Shown here piece by piece: positions 1 through 7,121 of a DNA stretch of 64,000 nt; the first letter of the stretch is position 1, and every line of letters starts with the position of its first letter. The notes below the pieces were generated by a model. The model saw only the letters and a program-made list of their open reading frames with translations. It was not told the origin of the DNA and searched no databases. The DNA lies in contig JAHJTV010000017.1 in assembly GCA_018829445.1 (NCBI GenBank), positions 1-64,000 on the forward strand. Direction: 5' to 3'. A program made the position numbers and the translations under genes. This DNA is from a bacterium (GTDB lineage Bacteria; SAR324; XYD2-FULL-50-16).

Positions 1-63
1 ATATTTTTCTATAAATTCGTGAAGGCACATGCCTTCTTGAAATTGAACCTTGTTTTGAGCCAT
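1..63 (-). CDS. IS1595-family transposase, N-terminal fragment at window edge
   Basis: On the minus strand an ATG at 63-61 follows a strong AAAGGAGG ribosome binding site (about 69-76). The 21 visible codons begin MAQNKVQFQEGM. This NKVQFQ-x-G start is the usual N-terminus of IS1595/ISXO2-like transposases, which continue into a zinc-binding and a DDE-type domain. Only the start lies in the window; the rest is beyond the left edge. The family call rests on about 12 residues, so it is good but not certain. The element appears to end near 117-126, directly against the truncated YdeI-like gene. Confidence 0.6.
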   Translation of the reverse strand, partial: MAQNKVQFQEGMCLHEFIEKY

Positions 64-126
64 GACGACCTCCTTTGGAATATATTCATAAAGTGAACAT
101 ACGTACTCCGCAAGAGGCTGTCAATA
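64..126. mobile_element. Terminal segment of the IS1595-like element (5' leader and end)
   Basis: This stretch holds the transposase ribosome binding site and should contain the terminal inverted repeat of the element. The gene to its right is open from codon 97 but has no ATG, GTG or TTG before its conserved N-terminal motif, as expected if the IS replaced its first codons. The exact IS border cannot be set because the other end is outside the window. Confidence 0.4.
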
Positions 127-675
127 GTAAATAATCAGATATTAGAATTTAAAAATAGAAATGAATATAGAAACTGGCTTAATAAAAATCATAAACAAGA
201 AAATGGAATATGGATAGTATTTATAAAAGGCAATAAATTATTTTCAGCCAATGATGCATTAGAAGAGTCAATTTGTTTTGGCTGGATTGATGGATTAATG
301 AAATCTATTGATCAAAAAACTTACAAAAAATATTTCTCAAAAAGAAAAGATACAAAGAAATGGTCAGGAAAAAATATAGCAATATATGAAAAATCACTTA
401 AAACCGGATTAGTGGCAAATGCGGGAGTTGATGCATATAAGACTGAAAAGAATGATGATATAATTGCCATAGATATTAATGTAAAAATAGAAATTTTAAA
501 AAAGGAATTAAAACAACATAAAGACATATTATGTTTATTTGAATCTAAAGCTCCTTCAAGACAAAAACAATTTGCTGTGTTTTATTGTGATGCAAAAACA
601 GAAGAGACTCGAAAAAAACGAATCGATAAAATAATTAAAGCATTAGTAAATAATTATAAAGGAATGTTATATTAA
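97..675 (+). pseudogene. YdeI/OmpD-associated family protein, 5' end lost
   Basis: The frame is open from a TGA at 94-96 to the TAA at 673-675. From about 130 it encodes a family-typical N-terminus, with W-L-N-K-N-H, then GIWIVFIKG, an acidic DALEESICFGWIDG motif, and WSGKN further on. Family members are about 190 residues, and this frame covers nearly the full length. No standard start codon precedes the conserved motif; the first in-frame ATG (298) falls after it and would remove the FGWIDG motif. The start was probably displaced by the IS to the left. Members are annotated as YdeI/OmdA-like (DUF1801-related); biochemical function is not established. It may be the first cassette of the array that follows. 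Alternatively a non-standard start is used. Confidence 0.6.
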
Positions 676-680
676 TTTTG

Positions 681-745
681 GCATAACATCGGTTTGCACA
701 GCGACGGCCAAGAGCCGCCGGTCGTTACGGTGCTATCGCTGAGAA
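681..745 (+). repeat. attC-like recombination site 1 (weak)
   Basis: Directly after the YdeI-like stop, GCATAAC (681-687) resembles an attC R'' box. It is followed by interrupted complementary arms (CAGCGA and TCGCTG outside, GGC-rich inside). No convincing GGCGTTA right end is seen, and this copy is not clearly alignable to the two better copies downstream. The call rests on position and palindromic character only. Confidence 0.3.
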
Positions 746-788
746 TTCAGACATTCCAATTCAGATAATATTATAACGAAAGCTTAAA

Positions 789-1127
789 ATGGAAAACATA
801 TTCTTTATAATTGCAGGATTCATCTCCGCTGTGTTCGGAATCAAGAGACCAAAGTTTGGATTAGTGATTGGTGTGATTCTAGTTTGCATTTTTTACTACC
901 TCACACAGGCATTTGAAATAAGAAGTCTGCTAACTTCATTGGCTATTGGGATTCCAGTTTGTGCGCTTGGTTCATTTTTAACTTCCTGGCTATTTTCTGG
1001 ATTCAGAGGTGGTGATCATAACACAGGTCCAAGTTACAGTGGGGGGTTTGGTGGTGGTAGAGGTGGTGCTCCTCCAAGTGGAATCATACGATCAGACGAA
1101 GAAATAGAAAGTCATAAAAAGAAATAA
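789..1127 (+). CDS. Small membrane protein with glycine-rich tail
   Basis: A 112-residue protein of no recognised family. Residues about 4-19, 25-41 and 46-70 are hydrophobic and could form two or three membrane helices. The C-terminal part is rich in Gly and Ser (GGFGGGRGGAPPSG) and ends in a charged ESHKKK tail. The ATG at 789 has only a weak ribosome binding site (GAAAG). It sits alone between two attC-like repeats, as expected for a single-gene integron cassette. Function unknown. Confidence 0.5.
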   Translation: MENIFFIIAGFISAVFGIKRPKFGLVIGVILVCIFYYLTQAFEIRSLLTSLAIGIPVCALGSFLTSWLFSGFRGGDHNTGPSYSGGFGGGRGGAPPSGIIRSDEEIESHKKK

Positions 1128-1144
1128 TGCAATTATATATAGGC

Positions 1145-1265
1145 ACATAACAACAGCATAAACACTGACTGCCACGCCCTCGGTGAGTTATTTTTCCGAA
1201 GCTCCGTGGAAATGTTCATCGTTAATCAACCATCATCTAAGCAGCTGGTGATGTAGGCGTTAACC
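1145..1265 (+). repeat. attC-like recombination site 2
   Basis: The segment begins ACATAACAAC and ends GTAGGCGTTAACC, matching the layout of long VCR-type attC sites (TAACAA at the left, GGCGTTA at the right). Its right half aligns clearly with the repeat at 1932-2052: TCAT, three bases, TAATCA, then a TC-rich stretch, AGC and AGGCGTTAA at the same spacing. A homologous pair of about 120-bp non-coding repeats flanking a two-gene unit is the main evidence. Confidence 0.55.
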
Positions 1266-1291
1266 CCAAAAAGTGAAGAACCGGATTTAAT

Positions 1292-1320
1292 TTGACTTTA
1301 TGCTTTCTTGTGATTATATT
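1292..1320 (+). promoter_or_regulatory. Sigma-70-type promoter of mazEF
   Basis: TTGACT (1292-1297) and TATATT (1315-1320) are separated by 17 nt, placing transcription start near 1327 and the mazE start 25 nt downstream. The promoter lies inside the cassette just after the attC-like repeat, so the toxin-antitoxin pair can be expressed from its own promoter. Confidence 0.55.
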
Positions 1321-1351
1321 GTAATTACATTAATCATAGACGGAGGCAAAG

Positions 1352-1606
1352 ATGACATCTTTAATAAGAATTGGAAATTCACAAGGGGTGAGAATTCCAA
1401 AAGCTATTATCGAACAAGCTCAATTAGAAGATAAAGAACTAGAATTTAAAATCACTGATGATGGTTTGCTGATCAAACCTGTGAAAAATCCTAGAGAAGG
1501 GTGGAAAGCGCAGTTTGACAAAACCATTCAACCCGATGAATCAAACCAAACAGAGCAAGGTTGGCTGGATGCTCCATTGGTAGATACTGAGGATTGGGAA
1601 TGGTAA
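1352..1606 (+). CDS. mazE: MazE-type antitoxin (AbrB/MazE fold)
   Basis: An 84-residue protein starting ATG at 1352 behind GGAGG (1342-1346). Residues 1-45 form a MazE/SpoVT-AbrB DNA-binding domain: MTSLIRIGNSQGVRIPKAII and a following EFKITDDGLLIKP strand pair. The remaining acidic, Trp-rich tail (W51, W71, W82, W84) is the expected disordered segment that binds and blocks MazF. It overlaps the toxin start by 7 nt, so the two are translationally coupled. It should repress its own promoter together with MazF and neutralise the toxin. The unit lies between two attC-like repeats. Confidence 0.85.
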   Translation: MTSLIRIGNSQGVRIPKAIIEQAQLEDKELEFKITDDGLLIKPVKNPREGWKAQFDKTIQPDESNQTEQGWLDAPLVDTEDWEW

Positions 1607-1929
1607 AAAAAGAGGTTCAGAGATTTGATATCTGGTTGGTTCAATTAGACCCGACTCAGGGTTCTGAGATAAAAAAGACAAGACCTTGCGTTGTAATATC
1701 TCCAAATGAGATGTCAGCTTTAAAGACAGCCATTGTAGCTCCAATGACCTCAAAAGGATTTGCTTACCCAACCAGGATTCAAAATATATTTCAAGGTAAA
1801 AAAGGTTTGATCCTGCTTGACCAGATGAGAACAGTAGATAAGTCAAGGCTAGTCCAAAAACTTGGTGTTATTTCAAAAAGTGCTCAAATCAAAACTATTA
1901 GTTGCTTACAAGAGTTGTTTGCATATTGA
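1600..1929 (+). CDS. mazF: MazF-type endoribonuclease toxin
   Basis: A PemK/MazF toxin of about 109 residues. Diagnostic motifs are the N-terminal RFDIWLVQLDPTQGSEIKKTRPCVVIS, with the conserved RP pair, then IVAPMTS, and LILLDQMRTVDKSRL (DQ-R-TVD-RL). Such toxins cut mRNA at short specific sequences and arrest growth. The ATG at 1600 is preferred over an upstream in-frame TTG at 1594 because a GAGG box in the mazE 3' end sits about 6 nt before it. Cleavage specificity cannot be read from sequence. The gene ends 2 nt before the next attC-like repeat, which is typical cassette packing. Confidence 0.88.
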   Translation: MVKKEVQRFDIWLVQLDPTQGSEIKKTRPCVVISPNEMSALKTAIVAPMTSKGFAYPTRIQNIFQGKKGLILLDQMRTVDKSRLVQKLGVISKSAQIKTISCLQELFAY

Positions 1930-1931
1930 TG

Positions 1932-2052
1932 GGTTAACAAGTGCATTCAGTGGACGGCAATCGCGCTCGATGCACAAAATATTTACAAAGTTCCTGGTAA
2001 GATCATAAGTAATCAGCCGTCGTCAAAGCCGCGGCTCAAACAGGCGTTAAGG
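1932..2052 (+). repeat. attC-like recombination site 3
   Basis: Starts GGTTAACAAG and ends CAGGCGTTAAGG. Complementary arms GACGGC and GCCGTC, and GTGCAT and ATGCAC, give it the folding capacity expected of attC. Its right 50 bp align with the repeat at 1145-1265 (TCAT, three bases, TAATCA, then C-rich GTCGTC and AGC blocks before AGGCGTTAA). It lies immediately after mazF and before the yefM-yoeB unit. Together the two copies delimit a cassette of about 790 bp. Confidence 0.6.
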
Positions 2053-2085
2053 GCCTTAAAAATGACAAAGGGTTCAATTTGGTGT

Positions 2086-2126
2086 TTGACCAAAACTTCT
2101 TTAATAAGGTACAGTATATCTGTACA
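2086..2126 (+). promoter_or_regulatory. yefM-yoeB promoter with palindromic operator
   Basis: TTGACC (2086-2091) and TACAGT (2110-2115), spaced 18 nt, form a plausible promoter. The -10 element lies inside a perfect inverted repeat, GTACAG-TATAT-CTGTAC (2109-2125), and TGTACA occurs at 2121-2126. TGTACA is the known core of the Escherichia coli YefM operator, so this is probably where the YefM-YoeB complex represses its own operon. Confidence 0.6.
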
Positions 2127-2142
2127 TAATAAAGGAGGAATT

Positions 2143-2427
2143 ATGGCTATTCACACCACATATACAAACGCCAGAGCAAATCTTGCGAAGCTTTTTGATG
2201 AAGTTACATATAACCAGGAAACAGTAATAATCAATCGCAGAGGTAAAGAGGATGTCGCTTTAATTTCAGCGACAGAGCTCGAAAGCCTATTTGAGACGGC
2301 ACATTTACTTAGATCCCCTAAAAACGCGGAACGGTTATTAAAGGCGTTGAACCGAGCATTATCAGACTCAGAATCCGCAACGAAAACTGAGGATTTAAAA
2401 AAAGAGGTTGGGATTGGCAAAAGGTAA
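2143..2427 (+). CDS. yefM: YefM/Phd-type antitoxin
   Basis: A 94-residue protein starting at ATG 2143, directly after AAAGGAGG (2131-2138); a longer in-frame start at 2062 has no such site and would run through the promoter. Residues 1-55 carry the Phd/YefM fold: TTYTNARANLAKLFDEV, then ETVIINRRGKEDVALISATELESL. The tail (LRSPKNAERLLKALNRA) is the toxin-wrapping region typical of YefM. It neutralises the YoeB-like toxin encoded next and represses the operon through the palindrome overlapping its promoter. The two genes overlap by 14 nt. Confidence 0.85.
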   Translation: MAIHTTYTNARANLAKLFDEVTYNQETVIINRRGKEDVALISATELESLFETAHLLRSPKNAERLLKALNRALSDSESATKTEDLKKEVGIGKR

Positions 2428-2689
2428 AATACTGAGAGAAGCTGTATTCCAACCTGAATTTCGAGAGGATCTAAAATACTGGGTAAAAAAAGATCGGAAA
2501 ATTGCCATAAAAGCCTTTGAAATTATTGAGGCTATTATGAGGGATCCGTTCAAAGGCATTGGAAAACCGGAACCACTAAAATATTTAGCTCCTAATACTT
2601 GGTCCAGAAGACTTACACAGGAACACCGGATTGTATATTTAGTGAGAGATAGTAAAATTGATTTTCTGCAAGCACGCTATCACTACTAA
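2414..2689 (+). CDS. yoeB: YoeB/Txe-type mRNA interferase toxin
   Basis: A protein of about 91 residues with the YoeB signature: FREDLKYW near the N-terminus, then IEAIMRDPFKGIGKPEPLKYL, WSRRLTQEHRIVYLV and a terminal ARYHY, including the catalytic Glu/Arg/His/Tyr set of the RelE/YoeB fold. Such toxins cleave mRNA on the ribosome. The likely start is TTG 2414, six bases after an AGAGG box; TTG at 2408 is too close to it. It overlaps the antitoxin gene and forms one cassette with it. The expected attC site downstream appears to be interrupted by a group II intron. Confidence 0.88.
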   Translation: MAKGKILREAVFQPEFREDLKYWVKKDRKIAIKAFEIIEAIMRDPFKGIGKPEPLKYLAPNTWSRRLTQEHRIVYLVRDSKIDFLQARYHY

Positions 2690-2719
2690 GTTACCTTTTC
2701 AGTTTTTATCAAGGCTTAA

Positions 2720-3367
2720 ATCGGGTAGCCGCCAGCTTTTCTCCGGCAGCCCTCACACCACCCGGCGTGCGGTTCCGAACCGGGCGGTTCATAAAACCTA
2801 TCGAACCGTAGTTGGATAATGAATGTTAACCCACAACTCTTTTACCGAATAATTTACGAACTCAATGGGATTTTTCCCTGTTCCATGTTCAGCCCTTCAC
2901 CATGTCCCAACTGTTACGATGGACGTTTGGCAACTATGGCGTCTGCTGACTTCTGATCGCTCACCATTTTGGTTTCCCAATATGGCGCAGCCTGTTTGAT
3001 GGTGTTCTCTGGGGCAATGCCCCCGTCCATCAATTCTACTGCCTGTTGATCAGATCTCCCCGGATAAGGCTACAGACTTTCACCACACAACCGCATCGTT
3101 TACTCTGTCCGTATTAGTTCACCGGGTTTCGTTAGGTTTGGCTAACTCACCCCCGGACTGGTTCGCCGCTGCAAGTTTCGCGGTTCATATACGATATTTC
3201 TGTTCGTCAGCTCATGATTTTGCTCCAGGCTTCCCTTCAGACATCTCCTCAAGAATTTGCCCTTGCCTTTCGCTAGTAGTTAACGCTAATGTACTGAAAA
3301 ATACCATTAACGGTGATCATCCTACAGAGGACTTTCACCTCATCAGTTATACCCATGCAGGGCGTAC
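2720..3367 (-). mobile_element. ORF-less group II intron (ribozyme remnant)
   Basis: Read on the minus strand, the segment starts near GTACGCCCTGCATGGG. It then shows domain I hallmarks (GAGGTGAAAGTCCTC, GCGAAACTTGCAGCGG, GAGTTAGCCAAACC, AACGAAACCCGG) and ends with a domain V-like hairpin (GAACCGCCCGG to CCGGGTGGT, about 2756-2790) and a domain VI-like stem ending GGCTACCCGAT. These are strongly conserved in bacterial group II introns. At about 650 nt there is no room for a reverse transcriptase, so the intron-encoded protein is absent. The first bases are GTACG rather than GUGYG, and the domain V arm has mismatches, so it may be decayed. It runs antisense to the cassette genes. Confidence 0.75.
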
Positions 3368-3389
3368 CAAATGCATACACCCGACCATC

Positions 3390-3436
3390 CCCGCCGTTCG
3401 TTCCTCTGAGGCTGGCGGGTAATGCTAACGTTATAT
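3390..3436 (+). repeat. Right half of an attC-like site next to the intron
   Basis: CCCGCC (3390-3395) and GGCGGG (3414-3419) form a perfect short stem, followed by TAATGCTAACGTTA. The GGCGGG...GTTA end resembles the right end of VCR-type attC sites. The left half is not visible because the group II intron lies immediately to the left. This fits an attC site of the yefM-yoeB cassette that was split by the intron. Confidence 0.35.
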
Positions 3437-3494
3437 TTTTACTTCAGAGAATCAATTAGTATTTTCAGTTGAATTAGAATAGGGAAAAAGCAAC

Positions 3495-4337
3495 ATGATT
3501 AGTTTTATAAAACAAAATCCTCTTTTTAACTATTTTATGATAACCTTTTTGTTTTCTTGGAGTGGTATTTGCGCATTTGCGTTTCAGACTGGTATACCGG
3601 CATCCAGTAAACAGTTTGAAGAAACATGGCAAATTGCTTTTCTTCCATATCTATTTGGACCCGCTACAATTGGCCTTCTTTTTATCGGTCTCACTTCAGG
3701 TAAAGAAGGATTTCATGACTTGAAATCGAGATTTTTAAAATGGAAAATTAATATTGGCTGGTACACCTTCGCAATTCTAACGTTGCCGCTCTTAGTGTCA
3801 GCATTACTATTTGTATTTTCACAATTTTCATCGGAGTTTATCCCGGATATCATTACAACTCACGATAAATCAAGTTTGATTTTACAAGGAATTGCAATAG
3901 GTTTTTTTGGGGGTGGTTTGCTTGAGGAAACAGGCTGGACAGGTTTTGCCACACCGAAACTTAAAGCCAGGTATGGAATTATCAAAACAGGACTTATTAT
4001 AGGATTCTTATGGGGATTATGGCACTTCCTGCCTGTTTTGTGGGGTTGCGGTGATGAAGCTGGAAAAATTAATTGGTCTCTCTTTCTACCAGGGTTGTTC
4101 TTTTACTTTTCAGGAGCGCCTGCTTATAGGGTGCTTTTGGTATGGGTTCATGAACATACCAAGAGTTTAGTTCCGGTTGTGCTTATGCACACAAGTTTGT
4201 CCGCGTCTCTTTTCTTTATCTTTAATTTTCCTCAAAAAGGGTTTCCTGCTTTTCTATATTATTTGGTTTTATCGATAGCTTTATGGATTATTGTTGGGAT
4301 AGTATCTAGAACAAAGAGCTGGAAAATGGCGAATTAA
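3495..4337 (+). CDS. CPBP-family intramembrane metalloprotease
   Basis: A 280-residue, very hydrophobic protein with about seven to eight membrane segments. The CPBP (Abi/CAAX protease-like) motifs are visible: LLEETGWTGFATPKL at about residue 140, GLWHFLP at about 175, and VLMHTSLSASL at about 233. The usual EE-x3-R arginine in motif 1 is replaced (GWTGF instead of GWRGF), which may affect activity. Family members cleave prenylated or membrane peptides, or act in bacteriocin immunity; the substrate here is unknown. It lies between the attC-like half site and an IS remnant, probably as another cassette gene. A purine-rich AGGGAAAAAG stretch precedes the ATG. Confidence 0.75.
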   Translation: MISFIKQNPLFNYFMITFLFSWSGICAFAFQTGIPASSKQFEETWQIAFLPYLFGPATIGLLFIGLTSGKEGFHDLKSRFLKWKINIGWYTFAILTLPLLVSALLFVFSQFSSEFIPDIITTHDKSSLILQGIAIGFFGGGLLEETGWTGFATPKLKARYGIIKTGLIIGFLWGLWHFLPVLWGCGDEAGKINWSLFLPGLFFYFSGAPAYRVLLVWVHEHTKSLVPVVLMHTSLSASLFFIFNFPQKGFPAFLYYLVLSIALWIIVGIVSRTKSWKMAN

Positions 4338-4340
4338 TAC

Positions 4341-4851
4341 TCAAGTTTCGCACCCTTCAAAGGCGTCTATGGTGCATAGTTGGCTGGTTATAATACCAGC
4401 ATAAGAATTAAAATTGTCTTCTAGGCAAAATAGATCAAAGATCTTCGCTAGACTGGTTTTGAACAGCCCCATGAAGAAATCAAATAGTCGCCTGGAGTAA
4501 GATGTAACGGCCATTTTATCGGCCAGTAGCTCAAAAAAACCTCCCAATGTTTGATAATTTTCTATCTCATTGAGGTAATTGAGCAGGCTGGATCGGAAGA
4601 AGCTGATGGTCGTTGATGTAATCTGGCTTTGAAAATCGTTAGCCTGGTCCTTACCAAGGTCCAATAACTGCTTGCATTCCTTGAAGCAGAGTTCAATTGG
4701 CCAGCGCTTAATGTATTTCTTGATAATGGTTGCACTATGGAGACTTGAATCTGTTGTGAGGAAAGCGGACCATTTGGGTTGTTTGGTTATGTTTCTGATT
4801 TAAATAACGTTCAATTTCGCCTTTGAATCGTTTCTGTTTTAAGGTATTCAT
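4341..4851 (-). pseudogene. IS4-family-like transposase, deleted and frameshifted
   Basis: The gene starts at ATG 4851-4849 behind AAAGGAG with MNTLKQKRFKGEIERYLNQ. After about 25 codons it jumps to the C-terminal part of the transposase in another frame: KPKWSAFLTTDS, then KYIKRWPIELCFKECKQLL, GKDQANDFQSQ and a final helix-rich stretch. The Y-I-K-RWPIE-x-CFKE-CKQ block is the C-terminal catalytic Glu region of IS4-like DDE transposases. The DDE core before it is missing. The stop codon (complement of 4341-4343) is formed by the terminal repeat itself. Not functional. Confidence 0.8.
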
Positions 4852-4991
4852 AGGTTTGGCTCCTTTGTAGATATTGATTTAATTGGATACTAAATCTTCT
4901 ATCACACATTGGGGCCAATTACTACGATGTTTATGCTTCTAAATCCTTATTTTACGGACTTCCTCACATCATTTGGAGGTGCGAAACTTGA
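4341..4991 (-). mobile_element. Internally deleted IS4-like element with intact ends
   Basis: Perfect 14-bp terminal inverted repeats bound the element: TCAAGTTTCGCACC at 4341-4354 and its complement at 4978-4991. Inside are the beginning and the end of one transposase gene without its middle. At 651 bp it is far shorter than a full element of this type. No convincing target duplication is visible. It could still be mobilised in trans if a full copy exists elsewhere. Confidence 0.8.
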
Positions 4992-5020
4992 ATAAACACT
5001 TTGAGGGGCGACCCCTTCCA

Positions 5021-7096
5021 TTATGAGTCCATCTGCAATTCATGATAAGCTTTTATAAAACCGGATGCTGACCAGGCTTGGAAAGCCTTGCCCATTGGTC
5101 GACCGGTTACTCCATGATACCATTCATTAAATTCCCATTCCTGATGAATGCCTTTTTGATTGATCTCTGCCAAGCGAAACAGCTCCTGGTGGGCGATATC
5201 TCGCAATCCCAAGCGACTCAAAAAGCAAACCCACTCACCTCCAATAAAGGGCCAGATACCTCCGTTGTGGTAATGGTGCGGCAGGTTAAGAAGGTTAACC
5301 GTATAGTAAGCCCTCCAGCTGGGATCACCAGCGTTTACCGGAGGATAAAGATTGACTGTCGGCCACGGATCATTCACTCCCACTCCCCACATATAGCGGA
5401 ATGCCAGCTGGGAACGATCCAGATCCAAAACATTAAACAGGCAGGCCAGGATGTTTCCGAGGACATCGCAACGCCAATCAAAAGAAAATGGTGTGATTTC
5501 AGCCAGGAGATAAGAGGTATCTCCCAGCGAAAACTGTTGGTCGGCAAAGGTTCGTGTCTGCAAATCGGATGTTTGGGTTGGCCAGAATTTCTCCAGGATC
5601 GCCTCCTTAATACCTTGAGCCCAGCGTAAGCATTCGATCGCCTTGTCGAATTGTCCGGTCAGCTCAGCCATCCGGGCAAAAGAGAAATTGGCGTAATACC
5701 AGAGAACTTCGTCGACCAGGATGTTATAACTCCTACCGAAAAGATCAGTCCAGTCCCCGGCTTCCGGGATTTCCAAAAGCATGTCATTATTGCTGTCCAG
5801 TGCCCGCAGTCTGTTGATAACTATTTCCAGAATATTATACCATTCCCTGAGAAAATCGTAGTTCCTGCTTTCCTTAACAAAATAGTAACAGGCAATGATA
5901 AGCCATAGCCCGCCATCGACGGAGGATATCCCTCCGATACCGGAGTAATCCGGGCGTTGATCGTCGATTAAAACATTGCTGGGTACCAACCCATAAGGTG
6001 AGACATGTTTGAGCAGAGTACGCAGCGTGTTTTCCTGACATTCGCGAATGTCACTATCCTGCAGAGACACTGTTCCAATCAGGCTGATGGCCCCATCTCT
6101 GGCCCAAACACTTTTATAATTCTGATCACTGTTTTGAAAAAAATTCTCCTCGATAGAACAGGCAGAAAAACCCAATGGCGTGATGTTTTTTCTAATGGCT
6201 TCAATGGCTTTCTCACGGGCCAATTCGATAAAAGCCAGTTGGTCTGCCCCTAGGCCTTTAATCTTCTCCGTTTTCAAGACATGTCTTAAGCTGGGATCGT
6301 AGTGGGCGTGACGTATCTCATCCGGGGTTGGATCAAGAATATTCCGGATAACACCATACTCGATCAATCCTTCCAATACACCATCTGCAAATGGCTTCTC
6401 TGCAACATAGGTTTGGTAATGGATTGTAGCCCGAAACAATTCCGGTTGCGCATTGTTCACAATGATGCCTTTGACTCGTTTCAACGAAAACATGGAGATG
6501 TCATTTCCGGTATCGCCTGCAACCACAACCTGATCTGGAGAAATACCCAGATTGGTAAGCAGCCAGTTCAGTGAATTCCCTTTATTTGCATATTTTGGTA
6601 ATATATCCAGATCTCGCGAGCTGGAATAGATGACATTAACATCCAGTCCGGCATCTTTAAGTCGAGCTTTAATGGCATCTATTTCTTCGACAGAAGCATT
6701 GTGGTAGTGCCAACTTGATTTAAAATGATGCTGATATTCTTTGGGTTGTTTTTCGATATTAGGGATCTTGGGCATCATCTTCTCAACCGACTTAAGATCC
6801 CAACCCACAGTTAAGGTATCGGAAAATTCCTTTATGACAGCTTTCGCCATGACATCGTAAATCAGACTCCCTACGCCGCAAATCAGGTAATCCGGAGTAG
6901 GTAAATCGCTGTTTTCCATCAATTCCAGGGTTTGATTAAGCAGTCGACCTGAATTAAAGCATAATAAAGGACGTTGTGAGGAATCCAAGCTATTCCAGGT
7001 TTTGCGAAATGCCGTCGTCGCATCGGGTTTACCAACCAGTGTCCCATCCAGATCCGTAGAGAAAAGAAGGACTGTATTGTGTTTTTGCTTTTTCAT
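5021..7096 (-). CDS. Mannosylfructose-phosphate phosphatase-like HAD fused to GH100-type glycosidase
   Basis: A 691-residue two-domain protein. Residues about 8-250 are a HAD-IIB phosphatase: STDLDGTLVG (nucleophile Asp), FNSGR, IYSSSRDLDILP and VVAGDTGNDISMF. The sequence resembles Agrobacterium mannosylfructose-phosphate phosphatase (MfppB) and sucrose-phosphate phosphatases. Residues about 285-690 form an (alpha/alpha)6 glycosidase: SVWARDG, SVDGGLWLII, EAGDWTDLFGR, HYHNGGIWPFIGG and QAWSASGF. These blocks match the order seen in neutral invertases (GH100) and related GH63/GH15-like enzymes. The gene follows the synthase at 7122-8393 by 25 nt with an AGAGG ribosome site. The fusion puts a disaccharide-phosphate phosphatase and a probable disaccharide hydrolase in one chain. 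Whether the substrate is mannosylfructose or sucrose is inferred. Confidence 0.75.
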   Translation of the reverse strand: MKKQKHNTVLLFSTDLDGTLVGKPDATTAFRKTWNSLDSSQRPLLCFNSGRLLNQTLELMENSDLPTPDYLICGVGSLIYDVMAKAVIKEFSDTLTVGWDLKSVEKMMPKIPNIEKQPKEYQHHFKSSWHYHNASVEEIDAIKARLKDAGLDVNVIYSSSRDLDILPKYANKGNSLNWLLTNLGISPDQVVVAGDTGNDISMFSLKRVKGIIVNNAQPELFRATIHYQTYVAEKPFADGVLEGLIEYGVIRNILDPTPDEIRHAHYDPSLRHVLKTEKIKGLGADQLAFIELAREKAIEAIRKNITPLGFSACSIEENFFQNSDQNYKSVWARDGAISLIGTVSLQDSDIRECQENTLRTLLKHVSPYGLVPSNVLIDDQRPDYSGIGGISSVDGGLWLIIACYYFVKESRNYDFLREWYNILEIVINRLRALDSNNDMLLEIPEAGDWTDLFGRSYNILVDEVLWYYANFSFARMAELTGQFDKAIECLRWAQGIKEAILEKFWPTQTSDLQTRTFADQQFSLGDTSYLLAEITPFSFDWRCDVLGNILACLFNVLDLDRSQLAFRYMWGVGVNDPWPTVNLYPPVNAGDPSWRAYYTVNLLNLPHHYHNGGIWPFIGGEWVCFLSRLGLRDIAHQELFRLAEINQKGIHQEWEFNEWYHGVTGRPMGKAFQAWSASGFIKAYHELQMDS

Positions 7097-7121
7097 AAAA
7101 AAGCCTCTGTGAGTCTTAAAC

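Noticed and set aside
3138..3422. 94-codon plus-strand ORF (MANSPPDWFAAASF...)
   Set aside because: It lies inside the group II intron, antisense to its conserved RNA domain I; such frames are recurrent spurious predictions on these introns.
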